From assembly GCA_048498315.1 (NCBI GenBank), contig JBEHYF010000003.1:1-64000 (forward strand): 64,000 nt of DNA, given 5' to 3'. Origin of the DNA: Actinoallomurus sp048498315 (GTDB taxonomy: Bacteria > Actinomycetota > Actinomycetes > Streptosporangiales > Streptosporangiaceae). A program made the position numbers and the translations under genes. The notes below the pieces were generated by a model. That model was given only the letters and a program-made list of their open reading frames with translations, was not told the origin of the DNA and searched no databases. This document shows, in pieces, positions 26,345 to 35,195 of the stretch. Position 1 is the stretch's first letter; the number at the start of each line of letters is the position of its first letter.

Positions 26345-27844
26345 CTACGTGCGGCGGGACGCTAGGGAGACCAGGGCGGACACGGTCACGACGACGGCCG
26401 CAGCGAGCGCGACGTACACGCCCGGGGAGAGCGCGATGTGGAACGTCATGCCCATGGCCCGCAGCTCGTCGGCGCTGAGCTTCCCGTAGTCGGGGCTCTT
26501 GCTGTGCAGATCCTGCCGCCGGAGCATCAAGCCGGCGATCGACAGGGCGGCCAGGCCCCCCGGGATCGCCGCCCACCCGAGGGCCATGCGCCGGGTGAAG
26601 CCGTGCGTCATCGCGACGTTGACCGCCACCACGGCCATGATGAGAGCGACGATTCCCCACACGGTGTGGATGCCCGTCACATCGGCGGCGCTCATTCTGA
26701 CATGCCCGGACGATCCGATGGTGAACACGCTGACCTGCGCCCACGGCAGGAAGGCCGCCACACCGAGAACGACGGCGGCGACGGCCACCGCGATCGCCAC
26801 CGCACGGCCCGGTCCGGGCGACCGGTCCCCCGGAAGGGTCACGGCCGGCCGTTCGGCTCTGGTCGCGGGCGCGCCGCCCTGGAAACCCGGGGCGGCCCCG
26901 CCCACGATTCCGTGCGCCGGCGGGGCGGAGGCCGGGAGGCCGCGTGCGGGCGGCGGCCCCGCCAGGGTCGTGGCGTGCAGGTCGACGGACGCCCGGGCGC
27001 CCTGGGTCAGCAGCGTCTCCGGCGCGGCGGCGGACTCGGCCGCGCCCAGCAGGCGCAGCAGGACCTGACGTGCGGTCGGGCGCCTCGCCGGGTCTTTGGC
27101 GAGACAGGCGGCGACCAGGGCACGCAGCGGCCCGGTCAGCCGCCCCAGCTCGGGTTCTCCGTGTAGGATGCGGTGCATCACCGCGGGAATGGAGTCCTGC
27201 CCGAACGGTGTGGTGCCGCTGGAGGCGTAGGCGATCGTGCAGCCCCACGCGAAGATGTCGGCGGCGGGCCCGATCTTCTGCCCGGCGATCTGTTCGGGTG
27301 CCATGTAGGCGGGAGTGCCGATGACCGCGCTGGACAGCGTGCCGGTGGCCTCCAGCGCGCGGGCGATCCCGAAGTCGATAACCCGGGCGCCGTCGGCACC
27401 CATGATGACGTTGCCGGGCTTGAAATCGCGGTGCACGATCCCGGCCTCGTGGATCGCGGCGAGCGCGGTCACCGTCGCGATCGCGAGCCGCTCCAACGCG
27501 GGCCCGTGCGGAATGTTCCCGGCGGCGATGACCTCCGCCAGGGACGGGCCGTCGATGAACTCGCTGACGATATAGGGCCGGTCGCCGTCCAGGTCAGCGT
27601 CCAGCACGCGCGCCGTGCAGAACGGCGCGACGCGTTCGGCCATGGCCAGTTCCGCCGCGAATCGCCCGCGCGCCCTGGCGTCCCCGCTGAATCGCGCGTG
27701 CAGCAGCTTGACCGCGACGCGTTCGCCGTTCTGCGCCTCGCCTTGGTAGACGGCACCTTGGCCGCCTTCTCCGAGCAGCCCGACCAGCCGGTACGCGCCG
27801 ATGCGCTCGGGATCGCCGGGACGGAGCGGCGACGGTGCCCGCAT
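26345..27844 (-). CDS. membrane Ser/Thr protein kinase (Pkn type)
   Basis: 499 aa. The kinase domain (residues ~15-270) has the glycine loop GEGGQGAVYQG, Lys46 in VAVKLL, catalytic HRDFKPGN (D140), DFG (D157) and the GTPAYMAPEQIAG activation segment. A Pro/Ala-rich linker precedes four hydrophobic helices (AVAIAVAVAAVVLGVAAFLP, TVWGIVALIMAVVAVNVAM and two more) instead of PASTA repeats. ATG 27844 with GGAGAG upstream. Autophosphorylating Hanks-type kinase of unknown target; monocistronic. Confidence 0.93.
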   Translation of the reverse strand: MRAPSPLRPGDPERIGAYRLVGLLGEGGQGAVYQGEAQNGERVAVKLLHARFSGDARARGRFAAELAMAERVAPFCTARVLDADLDGDRPYIVSEFIDGPSLAEVIAAGNIPHGPALERLAIATVTALAAIHEAGIVHRDFKPGNVIMGADGARVIDFGIARALEATGTLSSAVIGTPAYMAPEQIAGQKIGPAADIFAWGCTIAYASSGTTPFGQDSIPAVMHRILHGEPELGRLTGPLRALVAACLAKDPARRPTARQVLLRLLGAAESAAAPETLLTQGARASVDLHATTLAGPPPARGLPASAPPAHGIVGGAAPGFQGGAPATRAERPAVTLPGDRSPGPGRAVAIAVAVAAVVLGVAAFLPWAQVSVFTIGSSGHVRMSAADVTGIHTVWGIVALIMAVVAVNVAMTHGFTRRMALGWAAIPGGLAALSIAGLMLRRQDLHSKSPDYGKLSADELRAMGMTFHIALSPGVYVALAAAVVVTVSALVSLASRRT

Positions 27845-28123
27845 GTTCTCTCCATTTTCCGCTGACGCTGGGCCATTGCCGGATCGGCGCCCACTTCGGG
27901 CGTGGACGGCGGTTCGGCAGTGTACGCGCATCTGGCTGGCACCGAACGCGGCGCACATTTCGGTCACCGCGTTACCGTGAACTCGGGCCGGTGTGAATGG
28001 AGGCGGGCGACGTCGCCGCGGATGACGTGGCGACGGCCGCCTCCCGAGCCGCCGATCGGCCGATGACCTTCCGGGCGGCCCGCGGTCTCAACGGGACGGA
28101 TCGCGCATTCGATGGAGGAGACC

Positions 28124-28666
28124 ATGGCGAAGCTCCTGTACTCGGCCACGATGTCGCTGGACGGCTTCATCGCCGGCCACGGCGGCGACATGTCCTGGCT
28201 GACCCCGCACCTCGGCCCGAACCCGATCGTCCCGGAGATCATCGGCAGGATCGGCGCGCTGCTCGTCGGCAACCGCACCTTCCGCGGCGACGACCCGCAC
28301 CGGGGCACCGACAAGGAGGGCAAGCCGTTCGGCGGCGGCTGGGACGGCCCGCAGTTCGTGCTCACCCACAACCCGCCGGACGCTCCGGTCCCGGGCGTCA
28401 CGTTCGTCGGCGACCTGCGGGAGGGCGTCGCCGCGGCCACCGCCGCCGCGGGCGAGAAGTACGTCAACGTGCTCGGCGCGCACGTCGCCCGCCAGTGTCT
28501 GGAGGCCGGGCTGCTCGACGAGATCCTCGTGCTGATCGCGCCGGTGCTGCTCGGCGACGGCGTCCGGCTGTTCGACCAGCCGGGCGGCGCCGGTGTACGG
28601 CTCGAACGCATCGGCCTGAGCGAGGCGCCCGGCCCGACCAACCTGTGGATGCGCGTCGTCAGGTGA
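28124..28666 (+). CDS. RibD C-terminal / dihydrofolate reductase-like protein
   Basis: 180 aa of the RibD_C family (DHFR fold): AKLLYSATMSLDGFIAGHGG, ALLVGNRTFRGDD, VNVLGAHVARQCLEAGLLDE and ILVLIAPVLLGDG. These NADPH-binding reductases are widespread in actinobacteria; in vivo substrates are mostly unknown. ATG 28124 sits behind GGAGGAG; the ATG at 28112 lies before that RBS and is less likely. Its end overlaps the convergent oxidoreductase gene by 8 bp. Confidence 0.9.
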   Translation: MAKLLYSATMSLDGFIAGHGGDMSWLTPHLGPNPIVPEIIGRIGALLVGNRTFRGDDPHRGTDKEGKPFGGGWDGPQFVLTHNPPDAPVPGVTFVGDLREGVAAATAAAGEKYVNVLGAHVARQCLEAGLLDEILVLIAPVLLGDGVRLFDQPGGAGVRLERIGLSEAPGPTNLWMRVVR

Positions 28667-30092
28667 CCGGGCGCGCCCCGGACTCCAGGTACCGCAGGGC
28701 CGACTCGGCGGCGTGGTAGCCGCACATGCCGTGCACGCCCGCGCCCGGTGGCGTCGCCGCCGAGCACAGGTACACCCCCGGGATCCCCGTGCGGTACGGG
28801 TCGATCGCCGGGCGCGGGCGCAGCAGCATCCGCAGGCCGGTATTGGCGCCGATGGACACGTCGCCGCCGACGAAGTTTGGGTCGTAGTCCTGCGTCCGCA
28901 GCGCGGACCGGACGTGCCGACCGAGCACCCGGGCGCCGAAACCGGGCGCGAACCGCTCGATCTGCGCCGTGACGGCGTCCGCGACGTCGCCCGGGTGGCC
29001 GTTCGGCACGTGCGCGTACGCCCATACCGGGTTGATGTTCCCGGCCGAGCGCGAAGGGTCCGCCAGGTACTGCTGTCCGACCAGCACGAACGGCCGCGCC
29101 GGCATGATGCCGCGCAGAATCCGTCCCTCCGCCGCGGCGATCTCCTCGAACGCGCCGCCGACGTGCACGGTGCCGGCCCGGCGGCAGAACTCGTTCCGCC
29201 ACGGCACGTTCCCGTCGACCGCGAAGTCGACCTTGAACGCGGCCGGCCCGTACCGGTAACGCCGATACGCCCGGCCCACCCGCCGGGGCAGCCGGTCACC
29301 GGCCATCCGCGCCACGGCGTCGGGGCCGACGTCGAGCAGCACCACGTCCGGCCGACCCAGTGCCTCCAGCCTGTCCACGTACACGCCGGTTTCGATCACT
29401 CCGCCGAGCGCGGCGAGCCGCTTCGCCATCGCCGCGATGATCGCCCCGGAGCCGCCCTCGGCGACCGGCCATCCGTACGCGTGCCCCGCTGCCGTCAGTA
29501 TGAGGCCGACGGCGCTGCTCAGCGGCGCGTGCAGCGAGGTGAACGCGTGCGCCGCCACCCCGCCGAACAGCGCCCGGGTCTCGGGCCGGCGCCACCGGCG
29601 CACCGTCACCGACGCGGGCGCGAGCGCCTGCGCGCCGAAGGCCGCCAGCAGAACCGGATGCCGCGGCCGGTGCGTGATCGGCCCCAGGACGTCTTCGGCC
29701 AGCGCGTCGAACCGCCGCGCGAGCGGCCCGAACGTCCGCCGCCACGGGCGGCCGTCCGCGCCCATCGCCTCGGTCGTGCGGTCCAGGTCGCGCCACAGCA
29801 CGCCCGCCGACCCGGAGTCCAGCGGATGCGCCAGGTCGATCTCCGGCCACCGCCACCGCAGGCCGTGCTCTTCCAGGCGCAGCGAGCGCAGGAACGGCGA
29901 GGCCACCCCGGTCGGGTGGAACGCCGAGCAGTCGTCGTGGATCAGTCCCGGAACGAGGCGTTCTGATGATCGGGCACCCCCGCCGATCCGGTTCTCGGCC
30001 TCCAGCACCCGGACCCGCACGCCTGCCTGGGCCAGCCGGATCGCGGCGGCCAGCCCGTTCGGCCCGCCCCCGACCACGACCGCGCTCGTCAC
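28659..30092 (-). CDS. phytoene-dehydrogenase-like FAD/NAD(P) oxidoreductase
   Basis: 477 aa. The dinucleotide fold AVVVGGGPNGLAAAIRLAQA and LEAENRIGGGARSSE are typical of CrtI-like/amine-oxidase flavoproteins. The C-terminal substrate-lid sequence (NINPVWAYAHVPNGHPGDVA, YDPNFVGGDVSIGANTGLRM, GVYLCSAATPPGAGVHGMCG) matches the actinobacterial 'NAD(P)/FAD-dependent oxidoreductase' group rather than true phytoene desaturases. No carotenoid genes are nearby. GTG 30092 with AGAGGG upstream is preferred to GTG 30107. Substrate unknown. Confidence 0.9.
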   Translation of the reverse strand: MTSAVVVGGGPNGLAAAIRLAQAGVRVRVLEAENRIGGGARSSERLVPGLIHDDCSAFHPTGVASPFLRSLRLEEHGLRWRWPEIDLAHPLDSGSAGVLWRDLDRTTEAMGADGRPWRRTFGPLARRFDALAEDVLGPITHRPRHPVLLAAFGAQALAPASVTVRRWRRPETRALFGGVAAHAFTSLHAPLSSAVGLILTAAGHAYGWPVAEGGSGAIIAAMAKRLAALGGVIETGVYVDRLEALGRPDVVLLDVGPDAVARMAGDRLPRRVGRAYRRYRYGPAAFKVDFAVDGNVPWRNEFCRRAGTVHVGGAFEEIAAAEGRILRGIMPARPFVLVGQQYLADPSRSAGNINPVWAYAHVPNGHPGDVADAVTAQIERFAPGFGARVLGRHVRSALRTQDYDPNFVGGDVSIGANTGLRMLLRPRPAIDPYRTGIPGVYLCSAATPPGAGVHGMCGYHAAESALRYLESGARPVT

Positions 30093-30260
30093 CTCGTGCC
30101 CTCTCACACCCGTTGCCGCGCCACGGAACGGGTCTTCCCGGCATCCTCCGCTTCGAACGGCCGAGGCGGCGGCACCGGACCGGGAACGGCCCGGGGCGCC
30201 GCGCGAGCTACGGCATCGGCACGGCGCCCTCCGCCGAGCCGCCGTGCGCGACCGACGCCG

Positions 30261-30767
30261 TCAGCGGCCGATCGCGTCAGCCGCCGGGCCGGCCGTGGGC
30301 AGGTACTCGGTCCGCCCGGTGCGGCGGGCGCGCCGGGCACGGGGCAGGCGGTGGGCGAACGCGGAGGCCAGTAGTCCGGTGCCCTCCTCGACCGTCACGA
30401 ACGCGTGGCCGTCCAGTTCCTCCTCCTGCAGCGTGATCGGCGTGCCGTCGTCGACCTGCCCGCCGTCGAAGAGGAAGTAGACGCTCGGGCGCGGCCGCCC
30501 GGCGTCGGCGGGAACCCAGTCGACGACCAGGAGCCGGCCGATGGGCAGGTCCAGCCCGGTCTCCTCCAGCACCTCGCGCGCGCATCCCTCGTGCGGCGCC
30601 TCACCGGCCTCGACGATGCCGCCGGGGAAGCCCCAGTGCGGCCGGTAGTTCGGCTTGACCAAGAGGACCCGCCCGGCGGCGTCGGTGATGTAGGCACCGG
30701 CGGAGATGTAGACCGTCGGCAGCGAGGCGTACCAGGCCTCGTCCGAGAGCCGTTCGCCATTCGTCAC
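30261..30767 (-). CDS. Nudix hydrolase
   Basis: 168 aa. The Nudix box runs from GG(49-50) through E57/E60 and REVLEETGLD (64-73), with all catalytic residues, so Mg-dependent hydrolysis of a nucleoside diphosphate derivative is expected. VYISAGAYITDAAGRVLLVK precedes it. The C-terminal arm is Arg-rich. GTG 30767 is set by TAGCGT (30774-30779) 6 nt upstream (leaderless). Substrate cannot be told. Confidence 0.9.
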   Translation of the reverse strand: MTNGERLSDEAWYASLPTVYISAGAYITDAAGRVLLVKPNYRPHWGFPGGIVEAGEAPHEGCAREVLEETGLDLPIGRLLVVDWVPADAGRPRPSVYFLFDGGQVDDGTPITLQEEELDGHAFVTVEEGTGLLASAFAHRLPRARRARRTGRTEYLPTAGPAADAIGR

Positions 30768-30773
30768 GCTCTG

Positions 30774-30779
30774 ACGCTA
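30774..30779 (-). promoter_or_regulatory. leaderless -10 box of the Nudix gene
   Basis: TAGCGT, 6 nt before GTG 30767. The 270 bp upstream to the next gene hold nothing else that can be supported. Confidence 0.5.
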
Positions 30780-31039
30780 GCCCCTCGGCGGACCGCGGGG
30801 CGCCGGAGCGCGCCGCCAGAACCTCGGCAGGCTCATCCTGAGCCGGCCCGGTCGCGGACATGACGCGAGTCGGCGGGCACCCGGTGCCGGCGTGGGAGGG
30901 AGCACATCCCGGGCCGGGTCCGGACGTCGGCCGGCGCGCAGTCGTCCACCGCGCCGGCGCGTCTCACCGGTTCCGGCCTGGGGAGCGGCGGGAGCGGGCT
31001 CCGCACCCCGCGGGCGCGGAGCCGGAGCTCGGAGCCGTG

Positions 31040-31825
31040 TCAGCGGCCTTCGAAGACGGGCTGTTCCTTGTTGAGGAAGGCCTTGGTGGCGGCGGTGTGG
31101 TCGGCGGTGGCGACGAGGGCGTTCTGCAGTTCCTCCTCCTTCGCCAGCGTGCTCGCCAGGTCGGCGGTGGCCGCGTGGTCGAGGGCGGCCTTGACCGCCG
31201 CGTACGCGGTGGTGGGGCCGGCCGCCAGCCGTTCGGCCAGCGCGCGCGCCTCGTCGGCGAGCCGGTCGGCGGGCACGACCCGCGACACGAGGCCCAGCCC
31301 GTGCGCTTCGTCCGCGCGGATCGGGTCGGCGAGCAGCAGCAGCTCCGCCGCCCTGGCCCGCCCGACCAGACGCTGCAGCGTCCACGACAGGCCGCTGTCG
31401 GGGGCCAGCCCGATCTTGGTGAACGCGGTCGCGAACGTCGCCTTGTCGGCGGCGATCCGTATGTCGCAGGCCAGGGCGAAGGAGAACCCGGCGCCGGCCG
31501 CCACGCCGTTGACCGCGGCGATGACGGGCTTGGCCATGCCGGCGAGGGCCAGCACGGTCGGGTTGTAGTGGTCGTGCAGGGTGCCGGCCAGACCGCGGCC
31601 GGCCTCCAGGTTGGCGGCATGCTCGCGAAGGTCCTGGCCGGCGCAGAACGCCCGGCCGGATCCGGTGAGGATCACGGCTCGCACGGCGTCGTCGTCGCGG
31701 GCGCGTTCGACAGCCGCGCGCAGTGCCGCCTTCGTCTCCGCGGTCAGTGAGTTCATCGCGTCCGGGCGGTTCAGCGTGATCGTGGCCACGCCTCCCGCCC
31801 GGTCGTACAGCACGCTCTCCTGCAC
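31040..31825 (-). CDS. enoyl-CoA hydratase/isomerase family protein, PaaG-like
   Basis: 261 aa crotonase-fold protein. CoA-binding/oxyanion segments are GRAFCAGQDL and AVNGVAAGAGFSFALACDI. The two glutamates of true hydratases are absent (GAGFSFAL, TAFTKIGL), while the Asp in GLAPDSG, equivalent to the catalytic Asp of PaaG-type isomerases, is kept. HYNPTVLAL also matches PaaG. A 2-(1,2-epoxy-1,2-dihydrophenyl)acetyl-CoA isomerase or related enoyl-CoA isomerase role is therefore more likely than hydration. GTG 31825 with AAAAGGAG upstream. A PaaZ remnant is 13 kb away; no other paa genes are seen. Confidence 0.88.
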   Translation of the reverse strand: MQESVLYDRAGGVATITLNRPDAMNSLTAETKAALRAAVERARDDDAVRAVILTGSGRAFCAGQDLREHAANLEAGRGLAGTLHDHYNPTVLALAGMAKPVIAAVNGVAAGAGFSFALACDIRIAADKATFATAFTKIGLAPDSGLSWTLQRLVGRARAAELLLLADPIRADEAHGLGLVSRVVPADRLADEARALAERLAAGPTTAYAAVKAALDHAATADLASTLAKEEELQNALVATADHTAATKAFLNKEQPVFEGR

Positions 31826-32395
31826 GGTCCGGCTCCTTTTCGGCGCCCGGTGGTACGGGCGCTGGATCAGTTCACTTTCCAGTAGACCATCGAGGACGCG
31901 GCACGCCGCGGGCAAGTGGCACCCGCACGACCTCCGGACCGGCCGCCCTGAGCCGCCGGCCGTTCCCGGCCGGCCGCAGGGTCGCGCTGCCGCGCCGCGA
32001 GCCAGCGGTGTGGCCGGAGACGGCCGCTCGGGCTCGGAGACGTCATGTGCCGCTTGGGGAAGCTGGGATCGGATGGATTCGAGGCGCCGCTTGTCCCCCG
32101 GGGACGGCGGCCCGCACCCTTGAGCCCGGCACCGTTCTAGGAGGCCGGAGGCCCTTTCAGAGCGGCGATTCGGGGACGCCGGCGGTGCTGCTCGTTGATC
32201 GTCGGGCCGGTCCAAAACGGCGGAAAGGGCGTTCCCGGATCACCTGTCTGACGATCTCGGAGCCGATCGTTACCACTTAGCGCCCGGAAAACGGGATAAT
32301 GGGCCACCACCAGTTGACGTTGATGCGGCAGACGGGTCAGCGGCCGAAGAAGCCCGGCGGCCCCACGCGGCCCTAGGCAGGAAGGGGATGCACGC
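31826..32395. other. 570-bp intergenic region
   Basis: No supported gene. It must contain the divergent promoters of the PaaG-like and DUF3117 genes; GATAAT at 32295-32300 is a possible -10 for the latter, giving a ~90-nt leader, but no clear -35 lies at the right distance. Confidence 0.4.
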
Positions 32396-32563
32396 ATGGC
32401 GGCGATGAAGCCGCGGACAGGCGATGGTCCGCTCGAAGTTACCAAGGAGGGGCGCGGAATCGTCATGCGTGTCCCGCTCGAAGGCGGCGGGCGTCTCGTT
32501 GTCGAACTGTCGGCAGAGGAGGCAGGCGAGCTCGGCGACGCCCTGAAGGACGTCGTCGGTTAA
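32396..32563 (+). CDS. DUF3117 microprotein
   Basis: 55 aa, too short for most gene finders. MAAMKPRTGDGPLEVTKEGR, IVMRVPLEGGGRLVVELSAE and EAGELGDAL are the full DUF3117 domain, a near-universal actinobacterial microprotein of unknown function. ATG 32396 with GGAAGGGG upstream; an internal ATG is at 32405. It is monocistronic: a perfect hairpin follows it directly. Confidence 0.93.
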   Translation: MAAMKPRTGDGPLEVTKEGRGIVMRVPLEGGGRLVVELSAEEAGELGDALKDVVG

Positions 32564-32611
32564 CGGCGCCCGCGTCGGGGGTGTGGTCATCCACGCCACG
32601 AAGAGTCACGG

Positions 32612-32643
32612 GCGAGGGCCCCGGCGCAGGCCGGGGCCCTCGC
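32612..32643 (+). terminator. strong hairpin terminator between DUF3117 and pepA
   Basis: Perfect 14-bp arms (32612-32625, 32630-32643) with a 4-nt loop, followed by TGTTTCG. It lies only 20 bp upstream of the pepA start, inside what would be its leader. Confidence 0.8.
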
Positions 32644-32663
32644 TGTTTCGTACAGGAGAGCCA

Positions 32664-34145
32664 GTGCCAGTACAGACCCAGCTGCACACCGTCGACGGCA
32701 TGATCCGGGACGTCGCGACGGCCGCGGAGGTCGTCGCGGTTCCGGTGCGGTCCGGCCCGGAGATCGACCCGGCGTACGCGGACGACCTGGCCGGGCTGTT
32801 CGCCCTCAGTGCGGGCGACCTGCTCGCCCACCAGGAGGCGAAGGGCGAGCCGGGAGAGATCGTCAGCGCGCCGATGCGGCTGGGCGACGGCCTTACCGAG
32901 CTGCTGTTGTTCGGGGTCGGCGACGGTGGCACGGACGCGCTGCGTACGGCCGGCGCCGCCGTGGCGCGCCGCTGCCGGGGCCGCGCCGACGCGGTCGCAG
33001 GTGTGCCGTCGGGGTCCGACGACGACGCGGTCGCGGCGTTCGCCGAGGGAATGCTGCTGGCCTCCTACGACTTCCGGATCGGCACCCCGCCCAAGCGGCC
33101 CGGTGCCGAGAAGATCACGATCGTGACGTCCGCGGAGGCCGCCGTTGAGCGCGGCGCGACCGTGGCCGGCGCGGTGGCGGTCGCCCGTGACCTGGCCAAC
33201 ACGCCCTCGCGGGAGAAGAGCCCGCAGTGGCTGGCCGAGCAGGCCGCGCGGCTCGCCGCCGAGTCGGGGCTGACGGTACGCGTCCGGGATGAGGAGGAGC
33301 TGGCGGCCGGGGGCTTCGGCGGACTCATCGCCGTCGGCTCCGGCTCCGCCCGCCCGCCACGGCTGATCGAGCTGGCGTACGAGCCCGCCGCCGGCGCGGC
33401 CGACGCCGCGGGCGCCGCCGGGCGGCACGTCGTGCTGGTCGGCAAGGGCATCACGTTCGACTCCGGCGGCCTGTCGCTGAAGCCGAACGACGGCATGAAG
33501 ACCATGAAGACCGATATGGCGGGCGGCGCGGCCGTCATCGGTGTCATGACGGCGCTGCGGGCGCTGGGCGTGCCCGTGAAGGTCACCGGGCTCATTGCGG
33601 CGGCCGAGAACATGCCGTCCGGCTCGTCGATGCGGCCCGGTGACGTCATCCGCCACTACGGCGGCACCACGTCCGAGGTGCTCAACACCGACGCGGAGGG
33701 GCGTCTGGTCCTCGCCGACGCGCTCGCCTACGCCGACGCCGCGCTGGACCCGAGCGTCGTCGTGGACATCGCCACGCTCACCGGGGCGGCGAAGATCGCA
33801 CTTGGCCTGCAGTACGCCGCGATGTACGCCACCGACGACGACCTCGCCGCCCGTCTTCGGGCGGCGGGCGAGGCGAGCGGCGACCGGGTGTGGCGGATGC
33901 CGCTGGACGCCGAATACCGCCAGGCGCTCGACTCCGACGTCGCCGACGTGGCGAACATCGGGCGGGGCGGCTTCGGCGCGGGCTCAATCACCGCCGCGTT
34001 GTTCCTGCGTGAGTTCACCGGCGACCGGCCGTGGGTGCACCTGGACGTCGCCGGTCCCGCGCGGGCCGCCTCCGACGATGGGGAGATCACCCGCGGCGCC
34101 ACCGGCTTCGGCGTCCGCCTGCTGCTGCGCTGGCTCGCCGGCTAG
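32664..34145 (+). CDS. pepA: leucyl aminopeptidase (M17)
   Basis: 493 aa dizinc aminopeptidase. C-terminal catalytic domain: VGKGITFDSGGLSLKP, KTDMAGGAAVIGVM, AAENMPSGSSMRPGDV and the M17 signature NTDAEGRLVLADAL. Removes N-terminal amino acids in cytoplasmic peptide turnover. GTG 32664 with CAGGAGAG upstream. In other actinobacteria it often neighbours lipoamide/oxoacid dehydrogenase genes; here an XRE-regulated catabolic operon follows. Confidence 0.96.
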   Translation: MPVQTQLHTVDGMIRDVATAAEVVAVPVRSGPEIDPAYADDLAGLFALSAGDLLAHQEAKGEPGEIVSAPMRLGDGLTELLLFGVGDGGTDALRTAGAAVARRCRGRADAVAGVPSGSDDDAVAAFAEGMLLASYDFRIGTPPKRPGAEKITIVTSAEAAVERGATVAGAVAVARDLANTPSREKSPQWLAEQAARLAAESGLTVRVRDEEELAAGGFGGLIAVGSGSARPPRLIELAYEPAAGAADAAGAAGRHVVLVGKGITFDSGGLSLKPNDGMKTMKTDMAGGAAVIGVMTALRALGVPVKVTGLIAAAENMPSGSSMRPGDVIRHYGGTTSEVLNTDAEGRLVLADALAYADAALDPSVVVDIATLTGAAKIALGLQYAAMYATDDDLAARLRAAGEASGDRVWRMPLDAEYRQALDSDVADVANIGRGGFGAGSITAALFLREFTGDRPWVHLDVAGPARAASDDGEITRGATGFGVRLLLRWLAG

Positions 34146-34506
34146 GTTCACCATGCTTTCCCGCCCGCGGAAACGTGACCGTGCGGCTCACGGGCCGGGC
34201 ATGATGTTGGGCCACTTCCGTTGGCGCGCCGGTACTCCCGACCGAACGGTCGCCGTCGTGGTCAGGCGGCGCGGATGGCGGCCCTATCGGTGCCACGTCC
34301 GCGCGCTGCGGGCTGGCTGTCGGCGCGTGCGCGCCGCGCATGGTGCACGTCGGCGGCTTGCCCGTGGTGAGTGACGAAGCGTGCCACCGGGTGATGGCTC
34401 ACCGTTTGAAGCCCCCGAACCTGGAGAAGTGCGATGCGTCTTCATGGAGGCCCGGGAGCAGATGGCGGCGACGCACGTGGGCGGACTCCGGCCGGCCCAA
34501 CCCTTC
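34146..34506. other. 361-bp intergenic region
   Basis: No gene or clear terminator seen. Overall base composition falls towards the following operon. Confidence 0.4.
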
Positions 34507-34561
34507 ATGAAGATGAAAATCTTCATCATCGTATTGACGTTGAAGGTCCTGACATTAAAAT
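34507..34561 (+). promoter_or_regulatory. operator palindrome and leaderless promoter of the XRE regulator
   Basis: ATGAAGAT (34507-34514) and ATCTTCAT (34519-34526) form a perfect 8-bp inverted repeat with a 4-bp centre. Directly downstream are TTGACG (34534-34539), a 16-bp spacer and TAAAAT (34556-34561). The predicted start of transcription coincides with ATG 34569. Confidence 0.7.
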
Positions 34562-34568
34562 GAAGCGC

Positions 34569-35159
34569 ATGGCGAACGACGGCACTCCTGAATCACTGGC
34601 CGCGATGCTCGATGCCGTCGGTACCCGGATCCGCTCCCTGCGCAAGGAGCGAGGCTTGACCCTCGACCGGCTGTCAGAGCTGGCCGGGTTGAGCACAGGG
34701 ATCATCAGCCAGGTGGAGCGAGGGATGGCGAACCCGTCCTTCTCCACGCTGGTCCAGTTGGCACATGGGCTCGGCATCCCCGTCGGGATGCTGTTCCAGC
34801 TGCAGGAGGAACACCGGTCGCCGCTCGTCCGCAGGTCGGACCGGCGGCGTCTCGGTGGCCATGGTGTCGACGATGATGCCGTCTACGAGTTGCTCGTCCC
34901 CGACCTCAATGGCGCCCTGGAGGTGACATGGGTCGAGACCCGACCCGGTCATGACACCAGTGCAACGCCCTTCCGGCACAACGGGGAGGAGGTAGGGATC
35001 GTCCTATCCGGGCGCAAGGACGTTTACCTGGATGGGGTCAAGTACGAACTCGGACCCGGCGACGCCATTCGATACCCGTCCACTGTTCCCCACTGGTACG
35101 TCAATTCCAGCGACGAAGTCTGCACAGCGATCTGGGTGATCACTCCGCCGACCTGGTGA
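34569..35159 (+). CDS. XRE-family regulator with C-terminal cupin
   Basis: 196 aa. HTH (residues ~14-70): RIRSLRKERGLTLDRLSELA, GLSTGIISQVERGMANPSFS. Cupin sensor (~115-190): FRHNGEEVGIVLSGRKDVYL, ELGPGDAIRYPSTVPHWYVN, keeping the small-molecule pocket of PuuR/SutR-type regulators. Start at ATG 34569 because the -10 box TAAAAT overlaps the alternative ATG at 34560 and leaves exactly 7 nt. It heads a catabolic operon and very probably controls it, with the ligand being the substrate or an intermediate. Confidence 0.9.
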   Translation: MANDGTPESLAAMLDAVGTRIRSLRKERGLTLDRLSELAGLSTGIISQVERGMANPSFSTLVQLAHGLGIPVGMLFQLQEEHRSPLVRRSDRRRLGGHGVDDDAVYELLVPDLNGALEVTWVETRPGHDTSATPFRHNGEEVGIVLSGRKDVYLDGVKYELGPGDAIRYPSTVPHWYVNSSDEVCTAIWVITPPTW

Positions 35160-35195
35160 CCTCGGTCGGGCCTTCCCCCCGAAAGGCGGATCGTC

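Noticed and set aside
28659..30092. Carotenoid phytoene desaturase
   Set aside because: The C-terminal pattern belongs to the general actinobacterial oxidoreductase group, and no crt genes are nearby.
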